A DNA stretch of 43,798 nucleotides from Betaproteobacteria bacterium (GTDB lineage Bacteria; Pseudomonadota; Gammaproteobacteria; Burkholderiales; Thiobacteraceae). The notes under the pieces are model-generated. The model worked only from the letters and a program-made list of their open reading frames with translations, made no database searches and was not told the origin of the DNA. Below are positions 35,228 through 43,798 of this stretch, piece after piece (positions within the stretch are counted from its first letter, which is position 1; every line of letters starts with the position of its first letter). The stretch covers positions 1-43,798 of the forward strand of contig JANYAU010000015.1 of NCBI GenBank assembly GCA_025361165.1. Reading direction: 5' to 3'. A program made the translations under genes and the position numbers.

Positions 35228-36091
35228 TCATGGGACGGCTCCAAGCGCTGCCTTGAGTTGGGCCCCATATGCCGCCAGCGGCTTGAGGTACTCGGCTTTG
35301 GCCGGAACAAGATCGCCATAACCAAGCTTACGTATCATTTCGCGACCCTCGGCCGTGTTGCGCACAAACTCAATAATCGCCTGACTCAAGCGTTCCGCTC
35401 GTGCCCGCGGTACCTGTGGGCTGGCAAGATAGACGACGCCCGGCGCCGCGCCTGGCTCCCAAGTCTGCACTATGCGTACCGCATTCCGGCTCGCATCCGG
35501 CATTTGCATCAGCGCGCGATCAGATACGACAGCAGCCGCTGCCTCGCCGGAGATAACGTAATTGACCGCGGCGCCGTGATTAGGTAAATATTTAATCGTC
35601 ACATCGCGCCGCGGATCGAGCCCGGCTTCGCGTAACATGGACAGGGCCTGCATGGATACGATAGCCAGCGGGTCAGGTAAAGTCAGTATCGCCCCGCGCA
35701 ACGCTTGCATCGTCGCCACAGTACTCTGCTTGGCCACAATCAGGACGGGACGCGTATTAATCGCCGGCCGCAATAAGGGGATATAGCCAGAATCGGCGCA
35801 GGCCAGATAGGCTGAATTAGCGGTGGTAATCACGAATGGATACGCGTGCTGCCGCAGGCGGTCGTTAAAAATTTTATAACTGGGCGCGGTCACTAAGGTA
35901 ACCGGCTCTTGCAGACGCATTTCCAGATAAGCGCGCATCGGCTGATAGTTCTGGATCATGGTGTGCGCTGGCAAGAACGGCGTGAACGCCAATTCAAAAT
36001 CCACTGGCTGGGTTTTTGCAAATGCGCACGGCGCGAGCAAAGACAGCAGTACGGCCAGCAATCCCAGGCTAAGTGAACGCCGTCTCAACAT
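35228..36091 (-). CDS. PhnD-like periplasmic substrate-binding protein C
   Basis: This 287-residue paralogue has signal peptide MLRRRSLSLGLLAVLLSLLA ending CAFA. Family marks are FTPFLPAHTMIQNYQPMRAYLE, TLVTAPSYKIFND, GYIPLLRPAINTRPVLIVAKQS and NHGAAVNYVISGEAAAAVVSD. The ARLAQ motif of A, B and D is replaced by SAYLACADSGY, so its pocket is probably different. First of the tandem trio; argA ends 28 bases upstream, so expression may be tied to it. Confidence 0.88.
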   Translation of the reverse strand: MLRRRSLSLGLLAVLLSLLAPCAFAKTQPVDFELAFTPFLPAHTMIQNYQPMRAYLEMRLQEPVTLVTAPSYKIFNDRLRQHAYPFVITTANSAYLACADSGYIPLLRPAINTRPVLIVAKQSTVATMQALRGAILTLPDPLAIVSMQALSMLREAGLDPRRDVTIKYLPNHGAAVNYVISGEAAAAVVSDRALMQMPDASRNAVRIVQTWEPGAAPGVVYLASPQVPRARAERLSQAIIEFVRNTAEGREMIRKLGYGDLVPAKAEYLKPLAAYGAQLKAALGAVP

Positions 36092-36119
36092 AGCGCCCCG
36101 CGCTGGAGTGGCTTCAGTC

Positions 36120-37451
36120 TCATATGCGTTTGACGAAAACCTTGGACTTGCGCTGATAGTTGTAGAGCGTTTTTTTCTGTTGTGGCAAAGCCTCTACGCT
36201 TTCCTCGACAAACCCGCGCTCCACGAACCAGTGTGCAGTTTGGGTAGTCAGCACGAATAAACGCTTCAATTTTTTCTTGCGCGCACTCGCTTCGACATAG
36301 TCCAGGAGTGCGGCGCCACGGCCCCCATCGCGACAATCGGGGTGCACTGCGAGGCACGCCAATTCGCCGGCTTTTTCCTCGGGAAAAGGATAGAGGGCGG
36401 CGCAGCCAATGGTGATGCCGTCGTGCTCCAAAATAAAGAAGCGCTCGATTTCCATCTCCAGCAATTCGCGCGAGCGCCGCACCAGCACCCCTTGTTCCTC
36501 CAGCGGTTCGAGCAACGACAAGACGCCGCCCACATCGTCAATCGTGGCCTGGCGCATCGACTCCACCGGTTCCGGCGTCACCATGGTGCCGATGCCGTCG
36601 CGGGTGAACAGTTCTTGCAAAATCGCACCATCGACATGGCGCGAAATGAGATGCGCGCGGGCCACACCGCCCTCGCACGCTTGCACCGCGCATGGCAGAA
36701 AGAACGCTACGTCGGGCGACAAGCCGCGCGCCGCTTTCATCAGCTTGGCCGCGTTGTGCGCAGTGAGTTCTTTGAGCAGCCGGCCTTTGGCGTCGGTCAC
36801 ACCCGGCGCATCCATCATGAAAATTAATTTCTCGGCTTTGAGTGCGATCGCGGCGTGCGTTGCGACGTCTTCCACCGTGAGATTGAATACTTCGCCGGTG
36901 GGCGAATAGCCGATGGGCGAGAGCAGCACGATTTCGTTTTGATCCAGGCGGCGCTGGATCGCCACTGCGTCGATTTTGCGTACCGCGCCGGTATGCTGCA
37001 GATCCACGCCACTGCGCACGCCGAGCGGCTTGGCAGTGACGAAGTTGCCGGAGGCGACGCGAATGTCCGCGCCCGCCATCGGCGAATTGGGTAAACCCAT
37101 GGAGAGCAGCGCTTCAATTTCGACCCGCACCGAACCCGCCGCTTCTTTCACACAAGCCAAAGCATCGGCATCAGTCACGCGCAAGCCATCTACATATTGA
37201 ATCGTTGCGCCGCGTTCTTTCAGCTCGGCCTCGATTTGCGGCCGCGCGCCGTGAACCAGCACGATGCGCACATCGAGCGCGTTGAGCAAGTTTACGTCGT
37301 GCGCCAATGCATAGAACTCGCCCTCGCTCACCACTTCACCGCCAAACGCGATGACGAAGGTGCGGCCGCCGAACGCGTGAATATACGGTGCGGCGGCGCG
37401 AAACCAGTTCACGAAGTTTTGCGTTTTAAGTTTTGTGTTGGGTGTCGTCAC
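36120..37451 (-). CDS. argA: N-acetylglutamate synthase (amino-acid acetyltransferase)
   Basis: ArgA acetylates glutamate with acetyl-CoA, the first step of arginine synthesis. The 443-residue protein joins an amino acid kinase domain (FVIAFGGEVVSEG, LVHGARPQIE, LSPIGYSPTGEVFNL) and a C-terminal GNAT acetyltransferase domain from about residue 300 (LACLAVHPDCRDGGRGAALL). This is the classical ArgA architecture. The kinase domain normally acts as the arginine-sensing regulatory part. It sits between rsmE and the PhnD trio on the minus strand. Confidence 0.95.
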   Translation of the reverse strand: MTTPNTKLKTQNFVNWFRAAAPYIHAFGGRTFVIAFGGEVVSEGEFYALAHDVNLLNALDVRIVLVHGARPQIEAELKERGATIQYVDGLRVTDADALACVKEAAGSVRVEIEALLSMGLPNSPMAGADIRVASGNFVTAKPLGVRSGVDLQHTGAVRKIDAVAIQRRLDQNEIVLLSPIGYSPTGEVFNLTVEDVATHAAIALKAEKLIFMMDAPGVTDAKGRLLKELTAHNAAKLMKAARGLSPDVAFFLPCAVQACEGGVARAHLISRHVDGAILQELFTRDGIGTMVTPEPVESMRQATIDDVGGVLSLLEPLEEQGVLVRRSRELLEMEIERFFILEHDGITIGCAALYPFPEEKAGELACLAVHPDCRDGGRGAALLDYVEASARKKKLKRLFVLTTQTAHWFVERGFVEESVEALPQQKKTLYNYQRKSKVFVKRI

Positions 37452-37546
37452 TGGCAGGCACTCACGATAATTACGTCACAGTACCGCAGCTTGCCCTTAA
37501 GAATCAATAGCTAGCGCTTCGATATAAAACCAGGAATGGATGCCAG

Positions 37547-38278
37547 TCAATAATCCCCCCACAACGCTTGCATGCTCGCCAAGGCCGCGAGCGCGGCGGT
37601 CTCGGTACGCAACACACGCGGCCCGAGTCTCACCGGCGTAAATCCATAGTGCAGCAGCGCCGTCTGTTCCTTGTCACTAAACCCGCCTTCCGGCCCCACT
37701 GCCAAAGTCACCGCTCCAGCGGGTTGCGCCAATTCACGCAAGCGCATTTCAGCATCAGGCGCTAAAAGAATGCGCCGCCCTTCTGACCCCTGCTCACCCA
37801 GCCAATCCATCAATCCCGACACAGGCTTGACCTCGGGTACTTTATTGCGCCCGCACTGTTCGCATGCCGCAGTCACGACATTCTGCCAATGCTGCATGCG
37901 TTTTTCTCGACGCTCGCCCGCAAGCTTCACCACGCTACGCTCGGCTTGGATGGGCTGAATCGCCGCCACGCCTAACTCCACGGCTTTTTGCAGTGTGTAG
38001 TCCATGCGTTCGCCGCTGGATATGCCTTGCACCAGCAGGATGGAAAGCATCGATTCACACGACAGCGCCACGCGGCTTTCGATCAACACCACGATGTTTT
38101 GTTTTTCGATACGCAAAATCCGCGCGCTATAGGCATGGTTATCGCCATTGAACAAAGACACGGCATCGCCCTCGCCCATGCGCAACACACGCACCGCGTG
38201 ATGCGCCGCATCTTTTGGCAAAGCAACGCGGGCGCCCAGGGTGAGCGCATCAGGAAAATAAAAACGGGGGATGCGCAT
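37547..38278 (-). CDS. rsmE: 16S rRNA (uracil-1498-N3)-methyltransferase
   Basis: RsmE methylates U1498 in the decoding region of the 30S subunit. The 243-residue SPOUT enzyme has an N-terminal PUA-like domain (RIPRFYF to about 70) and the C-terminal SAM-binding knot with AVGPEGGFSDKE and LGPRVLRTETAALAAL, the family signatures. It lies between the fourth PhnD-like gene and argA. Confidence 0.95.
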   Translation of the reverse strand: MRIPRFYFPDALTLGARVALPKDAAHHAVRVLRMGEGDAVSLFNGDNHAYSARILRIEKQNIVVLIESRVALSCESMLSILLVQGISSGERMDYTLQKAVELGVAAIQPIQAERSVVKLAGERREKRMQHWQNVVTAACEQCGRNKVPEVKPVSGLMDWLGEQGSEGRRILLAPDAEMRLRELAQPAGAVTLAVGPEGGFSDKEQTALLHYGFTPVRLGPRVLRTETAALAALASMQALWGDY

Positions 38279-38312
38279 CAGCGAAACATCAAAATAAAGG
38301 ATGCCGTATCGC

Positions 38313-39167
38313 TCATTGTTTGAGGTTCAACAAATTTTTCACACGGTCGGCAATGCCGTCCAGCGACTGCATCTGCTCGTCGGACACCGCACGCATGCCG
38401 GCATAGCCTGTGGCCTCGAAGAATTGACGGCCTTCTGGCGTCTCCGGCGTAAAATTCAATAATGCGGATTTCAATCGTGCGGGCTCCACTCGCTCCTTAG
38501 GGGGCGCCATCCATATCAGCGCCGGCACCTCAGGTAAAGTCTGAAAAACGCGCATTTCACTTTTGAGCGGCTCCGGCAGTTGTTTGTAAGCAGACGGTGA
38601 AATGATTGCCAGTACCGCTTCTTGTTGTTGCACCGCGTACGCTGCGGTGTTGAAGCTGGGCGCATCGACAAATCGATAATCCCGATCTTGCCGCAGGCCC
38701 TTTTCCGCCAGCCATTGCACACTCTGAGTCACCACCAATGCCAGCGGGTCGACGCTGGTAATTACCTTACCGCGTATTTCCTCAACCGAACTAATCGGGT
38801 GTTTGCCGGACATGATAAGAATCGCGCGATTCGCCGTCTTATAAGTAGCCAGCGGCAGCCAGCCCGCTTCGCGTTGGGCTAAGCGTGCAAAATGGGCGGC
38901 GGTCACAACGAAGTCGTATTCCCCGGCCATCGTCTGCTCATGAAACGCGCGGAAATCTGTTGCGGTCCACATTTGGACCGGTTGCTGCAACTGCTCTTCG
39001 AGGTACTGGCGCAAGGGCGCATAATTATTCAGCAACACGCGGGGGCTTAGCGTAGGCAATAAGCCGATGCGAAGCGGTTTCGTTTCACCCGAAGCCCAGC
39101 CCGGCAACAGCAGCACGATGAGGATGACCAAGCGCAGCTTGTCACCAAAACAAATGTTCACGCACAC
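38313..39167 (-). CDS. PhnD-like periplasmic substrate-binding protein D
   Basis: This 284-residue protein has a signal peptide (LRLVILIVLLLPGWASG) and PF12974 marks: GLLPTLSPRVLLNNYAPLRQYLEEQL, QMWTATDFRAFHEQ, YDFVVTAAHFARLAQREAGWLPL and DPLALVVTQSVQWLAEKGL. It is closest in motif to proteins A and B, so it is likely a dispersed member of the same duplication family, separated from the trio by argA and rsmE. No ABC partners are nearby. It is divergent from the thioredoxin-like gene across a 180-base gap. Confidence 0.9.
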   Translation of the reverse strand: MCVNICFGDKLRLVILIVLLLPGWASGETKPLRIGLLPTLSPRVLLNNYAPLRQYLEEQLQQPVQMWTATDFRAFHEQTMAGEYDFVVTAAHFARLAQREAGWLPLATYKTANRAILIMSGKHPISSVEEIRGKVITSVDPLALVVTQSVQWLAEKGLRQDRDYRFVDAPSFNTAAYAVQQQEAVLAIISPSAYKQLPEPLKSEMRVFQTLPEVPALIWMAPPKERVEPARLKSALLNFTPETPEGRQFFEATGYAGMRAVSDEQMQSLDGIADRVKNLLNLKQ

Positions 39168-39347
39168 CTCATTCAGCCTCGATTACTCATGTATATCCAA
39201 GGGCATATTGCTATCCCACACGGGGCATTGTGCCGGGATCTGATCTTACTTTACAAGCGCCGTGCGGTCCGCCGGAAGCGAACGGTAGCAAGGCTACAGC
39301 TTACGTTATACACTCCGCAGTTCGGTAATTAAACTACGGAATAAGCT

Positions 39348-39902
39348 ATGGTCAGCCTGCAAACGCCCATTTGTGATTTCGGTTGGAAAGCCCCAGATTT
39401 CGACTTGCCAGGTGTCGATGGCAAACGCTATCGGCTGGCCGATGTCGTGGGTCCGAAGGGTTTGCTCGTCATGTTCATCTGCAACCATTGCCCCTACGTG
39501 AAGGCGGTGCGGCAGCGCATCGTGCGCGATGCAAAAGAATTGCTGGCCCACGGTATTCAATGCGTGGCGATCAGCGCCAACGATGCCGTGCAGTTTCCGG
39601 AAGACGATTTCGCGCACATGAAAAAAATCGCCAGCGAATGGGATCTACCCTTCCCCTATCTCTACGACGAAAATCAGTCTGTGGCCAAAGCGTATGGCGC
39701 AGTCTGCACGCCGGATTTTTTCGGGTTTAATCGCCAGCTCGAATTGCAGTACCGCGGCCGGCTCGACGCATCGCGCAAAGAGACCGCAGCGGAAAATGTA
39801 CGCCGCGATTTGTTCGAGGCAATGCGCCAAGTGGCTCAAACCGGCCACGGCCCCAAAGACCAAATCCCCAGCATGGGCTGTTCTATTAAATGGAAGGAGT
39901 GA
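39348..39902 (+). CDS. Thioredoxin/AhpC-TSA family protein
   Basis: This 184-residue cytosolic-looking protein (no signal peptide) has a thioredoxin-like fold. The N-terminal WKAPDFDLPGVDGKRYRL, the active-site motif C45-N-H-C48 in MFICNHCPYVKA, and a cis-Pro-type VCTPDFFGFN match the family often annotated redoxin or AhpC/TSA family protein. It is thought to act in thiol redox exchange; partner unknown. The adjacent inositol-monophosphatase gene starts 32 bases after its stop, possibly one transcript. Confidence 0.88.
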   Translation: MVSLQTPICDFGWKAPDFDLPGVDGKRYRLADVVGPKGLLVMFICNHCPYVKAVRQRIVRDAKELLAHGIQCVAISANDAVQFPEDDFAHMKKIASEWDLPFPYLYDENQSVAKAYGAVCTPDFFGFNRQLELQYRGRLDASRKETAAENVRRDLFEAMRQVAQTGHGPKDQIPSMGCSIKWKE

Positions 39903-39934
39903 GGCGAGAAAGCCGCGTTCCGCCCTCCTTTTAG

Positions 39935-40720
39935 ATGCTGACGCAGCTCCTGGATATCGTTAAAGTTGTCGCCCAGCGCGAAATCGTACCGCGCTATTTA
40001 AAAGTGGCGCACGAACGCAAGGTCGACGGCAGCATCATTACCGCCGCCGACACTGCGGCGCAACAGGCGCTGAGCGAAGGCTTGCACGCCCTTAATGGCT
40101 GTCCGGTGCTCGGCGAAGAAATGACGCCCGAGGAACAACAGGCACTGTGGGCGCACCGCGATACCGGCCTGTGGGTGCTGGACCCGGTGGACGGCACTTC
40201 CAACTTCGCCAACGGCCTGCCTTATTACGCGGTGTCGGTCGCGTTCTACCAAAGCGGGCGGCCGGTCATGGGCACGGTGTATGCGCCGGAAGCGAATGAG
40301 TTGTTCTGGGCCGAAGCAGGCAAGGGCGCCTTCCTAAACGGGGAGAAGCTCCCGATCAAGGAGCAAGTGCCCACTAGCCTAAATCGCGCCATGGCTGGGG
40401 TGGATTTGAAACGACTCCAACCCAAGCTTGCATCAGCCTTGGCCGCGCACCCGCCCTATGTCTCGCAACGCAATTTCGGTTCTAGCGCGCTCGACTGGTG
40501 CTATGTCGCGGCGGGCCGGCTGGACATTTACCTCCACGGCGGACAGAAATTGTGGGATTACGCCGCCGGCGCGCTCATCTTAGAGGAAGCGGGCGGCGCC
40601 CTGTGCACGCTGGAAATGGACGATTTCTGGAGCAGCGATCCCTGGCAACGCTCGGTCATCTGCGCCTGGGATAAAGAAATTTTCAAGTTGTGGCGGGATT
40701 GGATACGGGCCAATCAATAA
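39935..40720 (+). CDS. Inositol-monophosphatase family phosphatase
   Basis: This 261-residue member of the lithium-sensitive, metal-dependent phosphatases has the two signatures LDPVDGTSNFANGLPYYAVS (motif A) and LWDYAAGALILEEAGG (motif B), with metal-binding Glu in LGEEMT. Substrates in the family include inositol phosphate, histidinol phosphate (HisN type) and PAP; the sequence does not decide among them. Start ATG 39935 is upstream of the MLTQLLDIVKVVAQ helix usual in the family. Confidence 0.9.
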   Translation: MLTQLLDIVKVVAQREIVPRYLKVAHERKVDGSIITAADTAAQQALSEGLHALNGCPVLGEEMTPEEQQALWAHRDTGLWVLDPVDGTSNFANGLPYYAVSVAFYQSGRPVMGTVYAPEANELFWAEAGKGAFLNGEKLPIKEQVPTSLNRAMAGVDLKRLQPKLASALAAHPPYVSQRNFGSSALDWCYVAAGRLDIYLHGGQKLWDYAAGALILEEAGGALCTLEMDDFWSSDPWQRSVICAWDKEIFKLWRDWIRANQ

Positions 40721-40982
40721 GCCTGGCACCCATTCTTTTTCTTATCCAAGCCATTGAAATATCTTATCAATTCTTCTATTGCCAAGCCTTCACAATCTAG
40801 GCGATAATTTTAGCTTTCGCTAACACTTGCTCCCTCTCGTCAAAAAGCAATAAAAACAAGGTGGCGGACAAGCTGGAACCGGTTGTAAACCCCGAAGTTC
40901 CCATGTGATACAGCATTCATCCCGGTGGCGCATCAACTGCCGGCGGGTAAGGTTTCGCAACAAAATATAAAGGAATCATGTT
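40721..40982 (+). promoter_or_regulatory. Leader region of transketolase gene
   Basis: This 262-base non-coding region contains a hairpin-forming CCCGGTGGC/GCCGGCGGG pair (40922-40948), with one G-G mismatch and one wobble, and an AACCGGTT palindrome. The ATG at 40983 has AAGGA at 40970-40974, nine bases upstream. No known riboswitch class was recognised. Confidence 0.35.
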
Positions 40983-42968
40983 ATGGCAACTCGTGCTGAA
41001 TTATGCAATGCGATTCGCATGCTAGCGGTCGATGCGGTGCAAAAGGCCAACTCCGGACACCCCGGCGCCCCCATGGGCATGGCGGAAATCGCCGAAGTTT
41101 TGTGGAATCACCAACTGCGCCACAACCCGGCGAATCCGCACTGGCCCGACCGCGACCGTTTTGTTTTCTCCAACGGCCACGGCTCGATGCTTTTATATGC
41201 GCTGTTACATCTCACCGGCTACGATCTGCCGATGGATGAGTTAAAGAAATTCCGCCAACTGCACTCCAAAACCCCGGGCCATCCCGAATATGGTTACGCG
41301 CCAGGCATCGAAACCACCACCGGCCCGCTCGGCCAAGGCATCAGCAACGCCGTCGGCATGGCTCTGACAGAGAAACTGCTGGCCGCCGAGTTCAACAAGC
41401 CCGACCACGAGATCGTCAACCACTACACTTATGTGTTTTTGGGTGACGGCTGCATGATGGAAGGCATTTCACACGAATCGTGCGCGCTGGCCGGCACTTG
41501 GGGCCTGGGCAAGCTGATTGCGTTCTATGACGACAACGGTATTTCCATTGATGGCCATGTCGAAGCCTGGTTCACCGACGACACCGGCAAACGCTTCGAA
41601 GCCTATCACTGGCACGTGATTCACAATGTCGACGGCCATAACTCGCAAGCGGTGGAAAAAGCGCTGCAAGAAGCCAAGACCGTGACCGACCGGCCGACGC
41701 TGATTATTTGCAAAACCGTGATCGGCAAGGGCTCGCCCAACAAAGAAGGCACCCACGACGTGCATGGTGCGGCATTGGGTGACGCTGAAGTCAAAGCCAC
41801 CCGCGAACATTTGGGTTGGAAATACGCGCCATTCGAGATTCCGCAAGACATCTACGAGGGCTGGGATTGCCGCACCAAGGGCCAAGGTCTGGAAACCTTG
41901 TGGAGCAATAAATTCACCGAGTACAAACAAGCCTTTCCGCAGGAAGCGGCAGAATTCGAACGCCGCATGAAAAGCGAATTGCCCGCGAATTGGAATGATC
42001 ACATCACCAAAGCGGTTGCCGCGATTAACGAAAAAGGTGAGACCGTCGCGACCCGCAAAGCCTCGCAAATCGCGATCAATGCACTGGTTCCGGTGCTGCC
42101 CGAATTCCTTGGCGGCTCGGCCGATTTGACCGGCTCTAACCTGACTAACTGGACCGGCGCGCACCATATCAAAGCGAACAGCGTCGGCAATTACATCAGC
42201 TACGGCGTACGCGAGTTCGGCATGTCCGCCATCATGAACGGCATGGCGCTACACGGCGGCTTGCTGCCCTTCGGTGGCACCTTCCTGATGTTCTCCGAAT
42301 ACGCGCGCAATGCGCTGCGTATGGCCGCGCTGATGAAGATTCGTGTGATCTGGGTTTTCACCCACGATTCGATCGGCCTGGGCGAAGACGGCCCGACCCA
42401 TCAACCGGTAGAGCAAACCTCGAGCCTGCGCCTGATGCCGAATATGGATGTCTGGCGTCCGTGCGACACGGTGGAAACCATGGTCGGCTGGGCCGCCAGC
42501 GTGGAGCGCCATACCGGCCCCACCAGCCATATTCTCAGCCGCCAAAATTTGCCGTTCCAAAAGCGCAGCGCGGAACAAATCGCGGCGATTCGCAAAGGTG
42601 CGTATGTGTTGTCCGACGCGGCCAACCCGAAAGTCGTGCTCATCGCCACTGGCTCTGAAATCGGGCTGGCCATGGATGCGCAGAAGGTGCTGGCGGAGCA
42701 AGGCATCGCTGCACGCGTCGTGTCCATGCCCTGCACCAGTGTCTTCGACCGTCAAGACGAAGCCTACAAAGCCAGCGTGCTGCCGAAAGGCGTGAAACGC
42801 GTGGCGATTGAAGCCGGCGTCACCGCCTTCTGGCACAAATATGTGGGCCTGGACGGCGCGGTGGTCGGCATCGACACCTTCGGCGAATCCGCACCGGCGG
42901 GCGACCTGTTCAAACACTTCGGCTTCACCGTCGAGAATGTGGTCAACACGGTTAAAGGCATTCTGTAA
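40983..42968 (+). CDS. tkt: Transketolase
   Basis: Transketolase moves two-carbon units between sugar phosphates in the pentose phosphate pathway and the Calvin cycle, using TPP. The 661-residue protein has the N-terminal [19 protein letters not shown], the TPP-binding [12 protein letters not shown], the middle-domain [19 protein letters not shown] and a standard C-terminal domain. Full length. It lies just upstream of gap, an arrangement common in betaproteobacteria and autotrophs. No RuBisCO or phosphoribulokinase is in view, so a Calvin-cycle role is not shown. Confidence 0.98.
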   Translation: MATRAELCNAIRMLAVDAVQKANSGHPGAPMGMAEIAEVLWNHQLRHNPANPHWPDRDRFVFSNGHGSMLLYALLHLTGYDLPMDELKKFRQLHSKTPGHPEYGYAPGIETTTGPLGQGISNAVGMALTEKLLAAEFNKPDHEIVNHYTYVFLGDGCMMEGISHESCALAGTWGLGKLIAFYDDNGISIDGHVEAWFTDDTGKRFEAYHWHVIHNVDGHNSQAVEKALQEAKTVTDRPTLIICKTVIGKGSPNKEGTHDVHGAALGDAEVKATREHLGWKYAPFEIPQDIYEGWDCRTKGQGLETLWSNKFTEYKQAFPQEAAEFERRMKSELPANWNDHITKAVAAINEKGETVATRKASQIAINALVPVLPEFLGGSADLTGSNLTNWTGAHHIKANSVGNYISYGVREFGMSAIMNGMALHGGLLPFGGTFLMFSEYARNALRMAALMKIRVIWVFTHDSIGLGEDGPTHQPVEQTSSLRLMPNMDVWRPCDTVETMVGWAASVERHTGPTSHILSRQNLPFQKRSAEQIAAIRKGAYVLSDAANPKVVLIATGSEIGLAMDAQKVLAEQGIAARVVSMPCTSVFDRQDEAYKASVLPKGVKRVAIEAGVTAFWHKYVGLDGAVVGIDTFGESAPAGDLFKHFGFTVENVVNTVKGIL

Positions 42969-42975
42969 AAACCCA

Positions 42976-43043
42976 TTCACCACGGAATACACAGAGGACA
43001 CGGAGGAAAACCATGAAAGGTTTACTCCGTGAACTCCGTGGTT
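42976..43043. repeat. Imperfect inverted repeat between tkt and gap
   Basis: TTCACCACGG at the left and CCGTGGTTAA at the right border an imperfect hairpin; the left arm carries about 9 extra bases relative to the right. It resembles the rph-rdgB repeat in its AACC ends and in arms built from degenerate GGA-type units. It lies 8 bases after the tkt stop and 37 bases before the gap ATG. Confidence 0.6.
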
Positions 43044-43080
43044 AAAGATTTTATTTTTCTAATTTTAAGGAGCAATAACC

Positions 43081-43798
43081 ATGGCAATTAAAGTCGGCAT
43101 CAACGGTTTCGGCCGCATTGGACGAATGGTGTTCCGCGCTGTTGCGAAGGACTTCAAAGACATCGAGATCGTCGCCATCAACGACCTGCTCGACCCCGAA
43201 TACCTGGCTTACATGTTGAAGTACGACTCCGTGCATGGCCGCTTCAATGGCGACATCGCGGTTGACGGCGGCAATATGGTGGTTAACGGCAAGAAAATTC
43301 GCCTCACGGCCGAGCGTGACCCGGCCAACCTGAAGTGGAACGAAGCGGGCGCGGACATCGTGATCGACTGCACCGGTTTCTTCCTGACCAAAGAATCGTG
43401 CCAGGCGCACATCAAAGCCGGCGCCAAAAAAGTCGTACAAAGTGCGCCATGCAAGGATGACACGCCGATGTTCGTGTACGGCGTGAACCACAAGAAATAC
43501 GCCGGCGAGGCGATCGTCTCCAACGCGAGTTGCACAACCAACTGCACCGCGCCGGTAATGAAGGTGCTCAACGACAGTTTCGGCATCGTCAAAGGCATGG
43601 TGACAACCATTCACGCGTACACCAACGATCAACGCATCAACGACTTGATCCACGAAGACATGCGCCGCGCCCGCGCCGCCGCGGTCAACATCATTCCGAC
43701 GACGACCGGCATGTCGAAGGCCATCAGCGAAGTGATCCCGGAACTGAAAGGCAAGATCGAAGGCGTGGCCTTCCGCGTGCCGGTCCCGACAGGTTCGC
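43081..43798 (+). CDS. gap: Glyceraldehyde-3-phosphate dehydrogenase (3' end outside window)
   Basis: The frame runs from ATG 43081 to the window edge (239 residues), with AAGGAG upstream. The N-terminal [18 protein letters not shown] Rossmann motif, [21 protein letters not shown] and the catalytic cysteine in SNASCTTNC identify GAPDH. Asp in VAINDLLD favours NAD over NADP. It converts glyceraldehyde-3-phosphate to 1,3-bisphosphoglycerate and lies next to tkt, so the two sugar-phosphate enzymes are probably co-expressed. Confidence 0.97.
   Translation, partial: MAIKVGINGFGRIGRMVFRAVAKDFKDIEIVAINDLLDPEYLAYMLKYDSVHGRFNGDIAVDGGNMVVNGKKIRLTAERDPANLKWNEAGADIVIDCTGFFLTKESCQAHIKAGAKKVVQSAPCKDDTPMFVYGVNHKKYAGEAIVSNASCTTNCTAPVMKVLNDSFGIVKGMVTTIHAYTNDQRINDLIHEDMRRARAAAVNIIPTTTGMSKAISEVIPELKGKIEGVAFRVPVPTGS

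Noticed and set aside
40860-40960. Riboswitch upstream of tkt
   Set aside because: Does not resemble any class I know; only a modest hairpin is visible.
41469-42167. 232-codon minus-strand frame opposite tkt
   Set aside because: It is an antisense shadow of a full-length transketolase.

Overview
The window is a piece of a betaproteobacterial chromosome, probably from the Nitrosomonadales side of the class. That placement is my inference from gene order and protein style: the gmk-rpoZ-spoT-recG cluster, a kinase/phosphatase pair ahead of rph-rdgB-hemW, glnA-ntrB-ntrC, and tkt followed by gap. No rRNA, tRNA, CRISPR array or prophage is visible. Most of the DNA is GC-rich housekeeping sequence, interrupted by one clear mobile island.

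Layout. 1-458 holds the 5' part of a PhnD-like periplasmic binding protein behind a strong sigma-70-like promoter. 612-6166 (minus) is recG, ridA, a bifunctional spoT/relA, rpoZ and gmk; a small EamA permease sits between gmk and yicC. Divergent from yicC, 7782-12396 (plus) carries a soluble Ser/Thr kinase, a PP2C phosphatase, rph, rdgB and hemW. 12657-15762 is a two-cassette integron-type array with no integrase in view. The attC site of cassette 1 is split by a group IIC intron on the opposite strand. The two cassette genes encode an HEPN-like protein and a small CxxC/membrane-anchored protein. 15873-18279 (minus) holds a transposase remnant, mtgA, aroE and a rhodanese. 18326-24777 (plus) is a CDF cation pump, then glnA behind two NtrC-type sites and a sigma-54 promoter, two DUF4124 periplasmic proteins, ntrB and ntrC.

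24803-39167 is all minus strand: an EI24 membrane protein, cca, an NDUFA9-like reductase, ppk1, yggX, a 948-residue HAMP-PAS-PAS-GGDEF-EAL protein, three tandem PhnD-like binding proteins, argA, rsmE and a fourth PhnD-like protein. 39348 to the end (plus) is a thioredoxin-like protein, an inositol-monophosphatase family enzyme, transketolase and the start of gap.

The most notable signals are: (1) the integrase-less cassette array, whose attC1 can be rebuilt base by base across the intron; (2) five PhnD-like binding proteins without any ABC permease or ATPase, three of them directly upstream of a periplasm-sensing c-di-GMP enzyme; (3) REP-like palindromes preceded by GTAG, at gene 3' ends and next to a transposase tail; (4) a textbook nitrogen-control region ahead of glnA.
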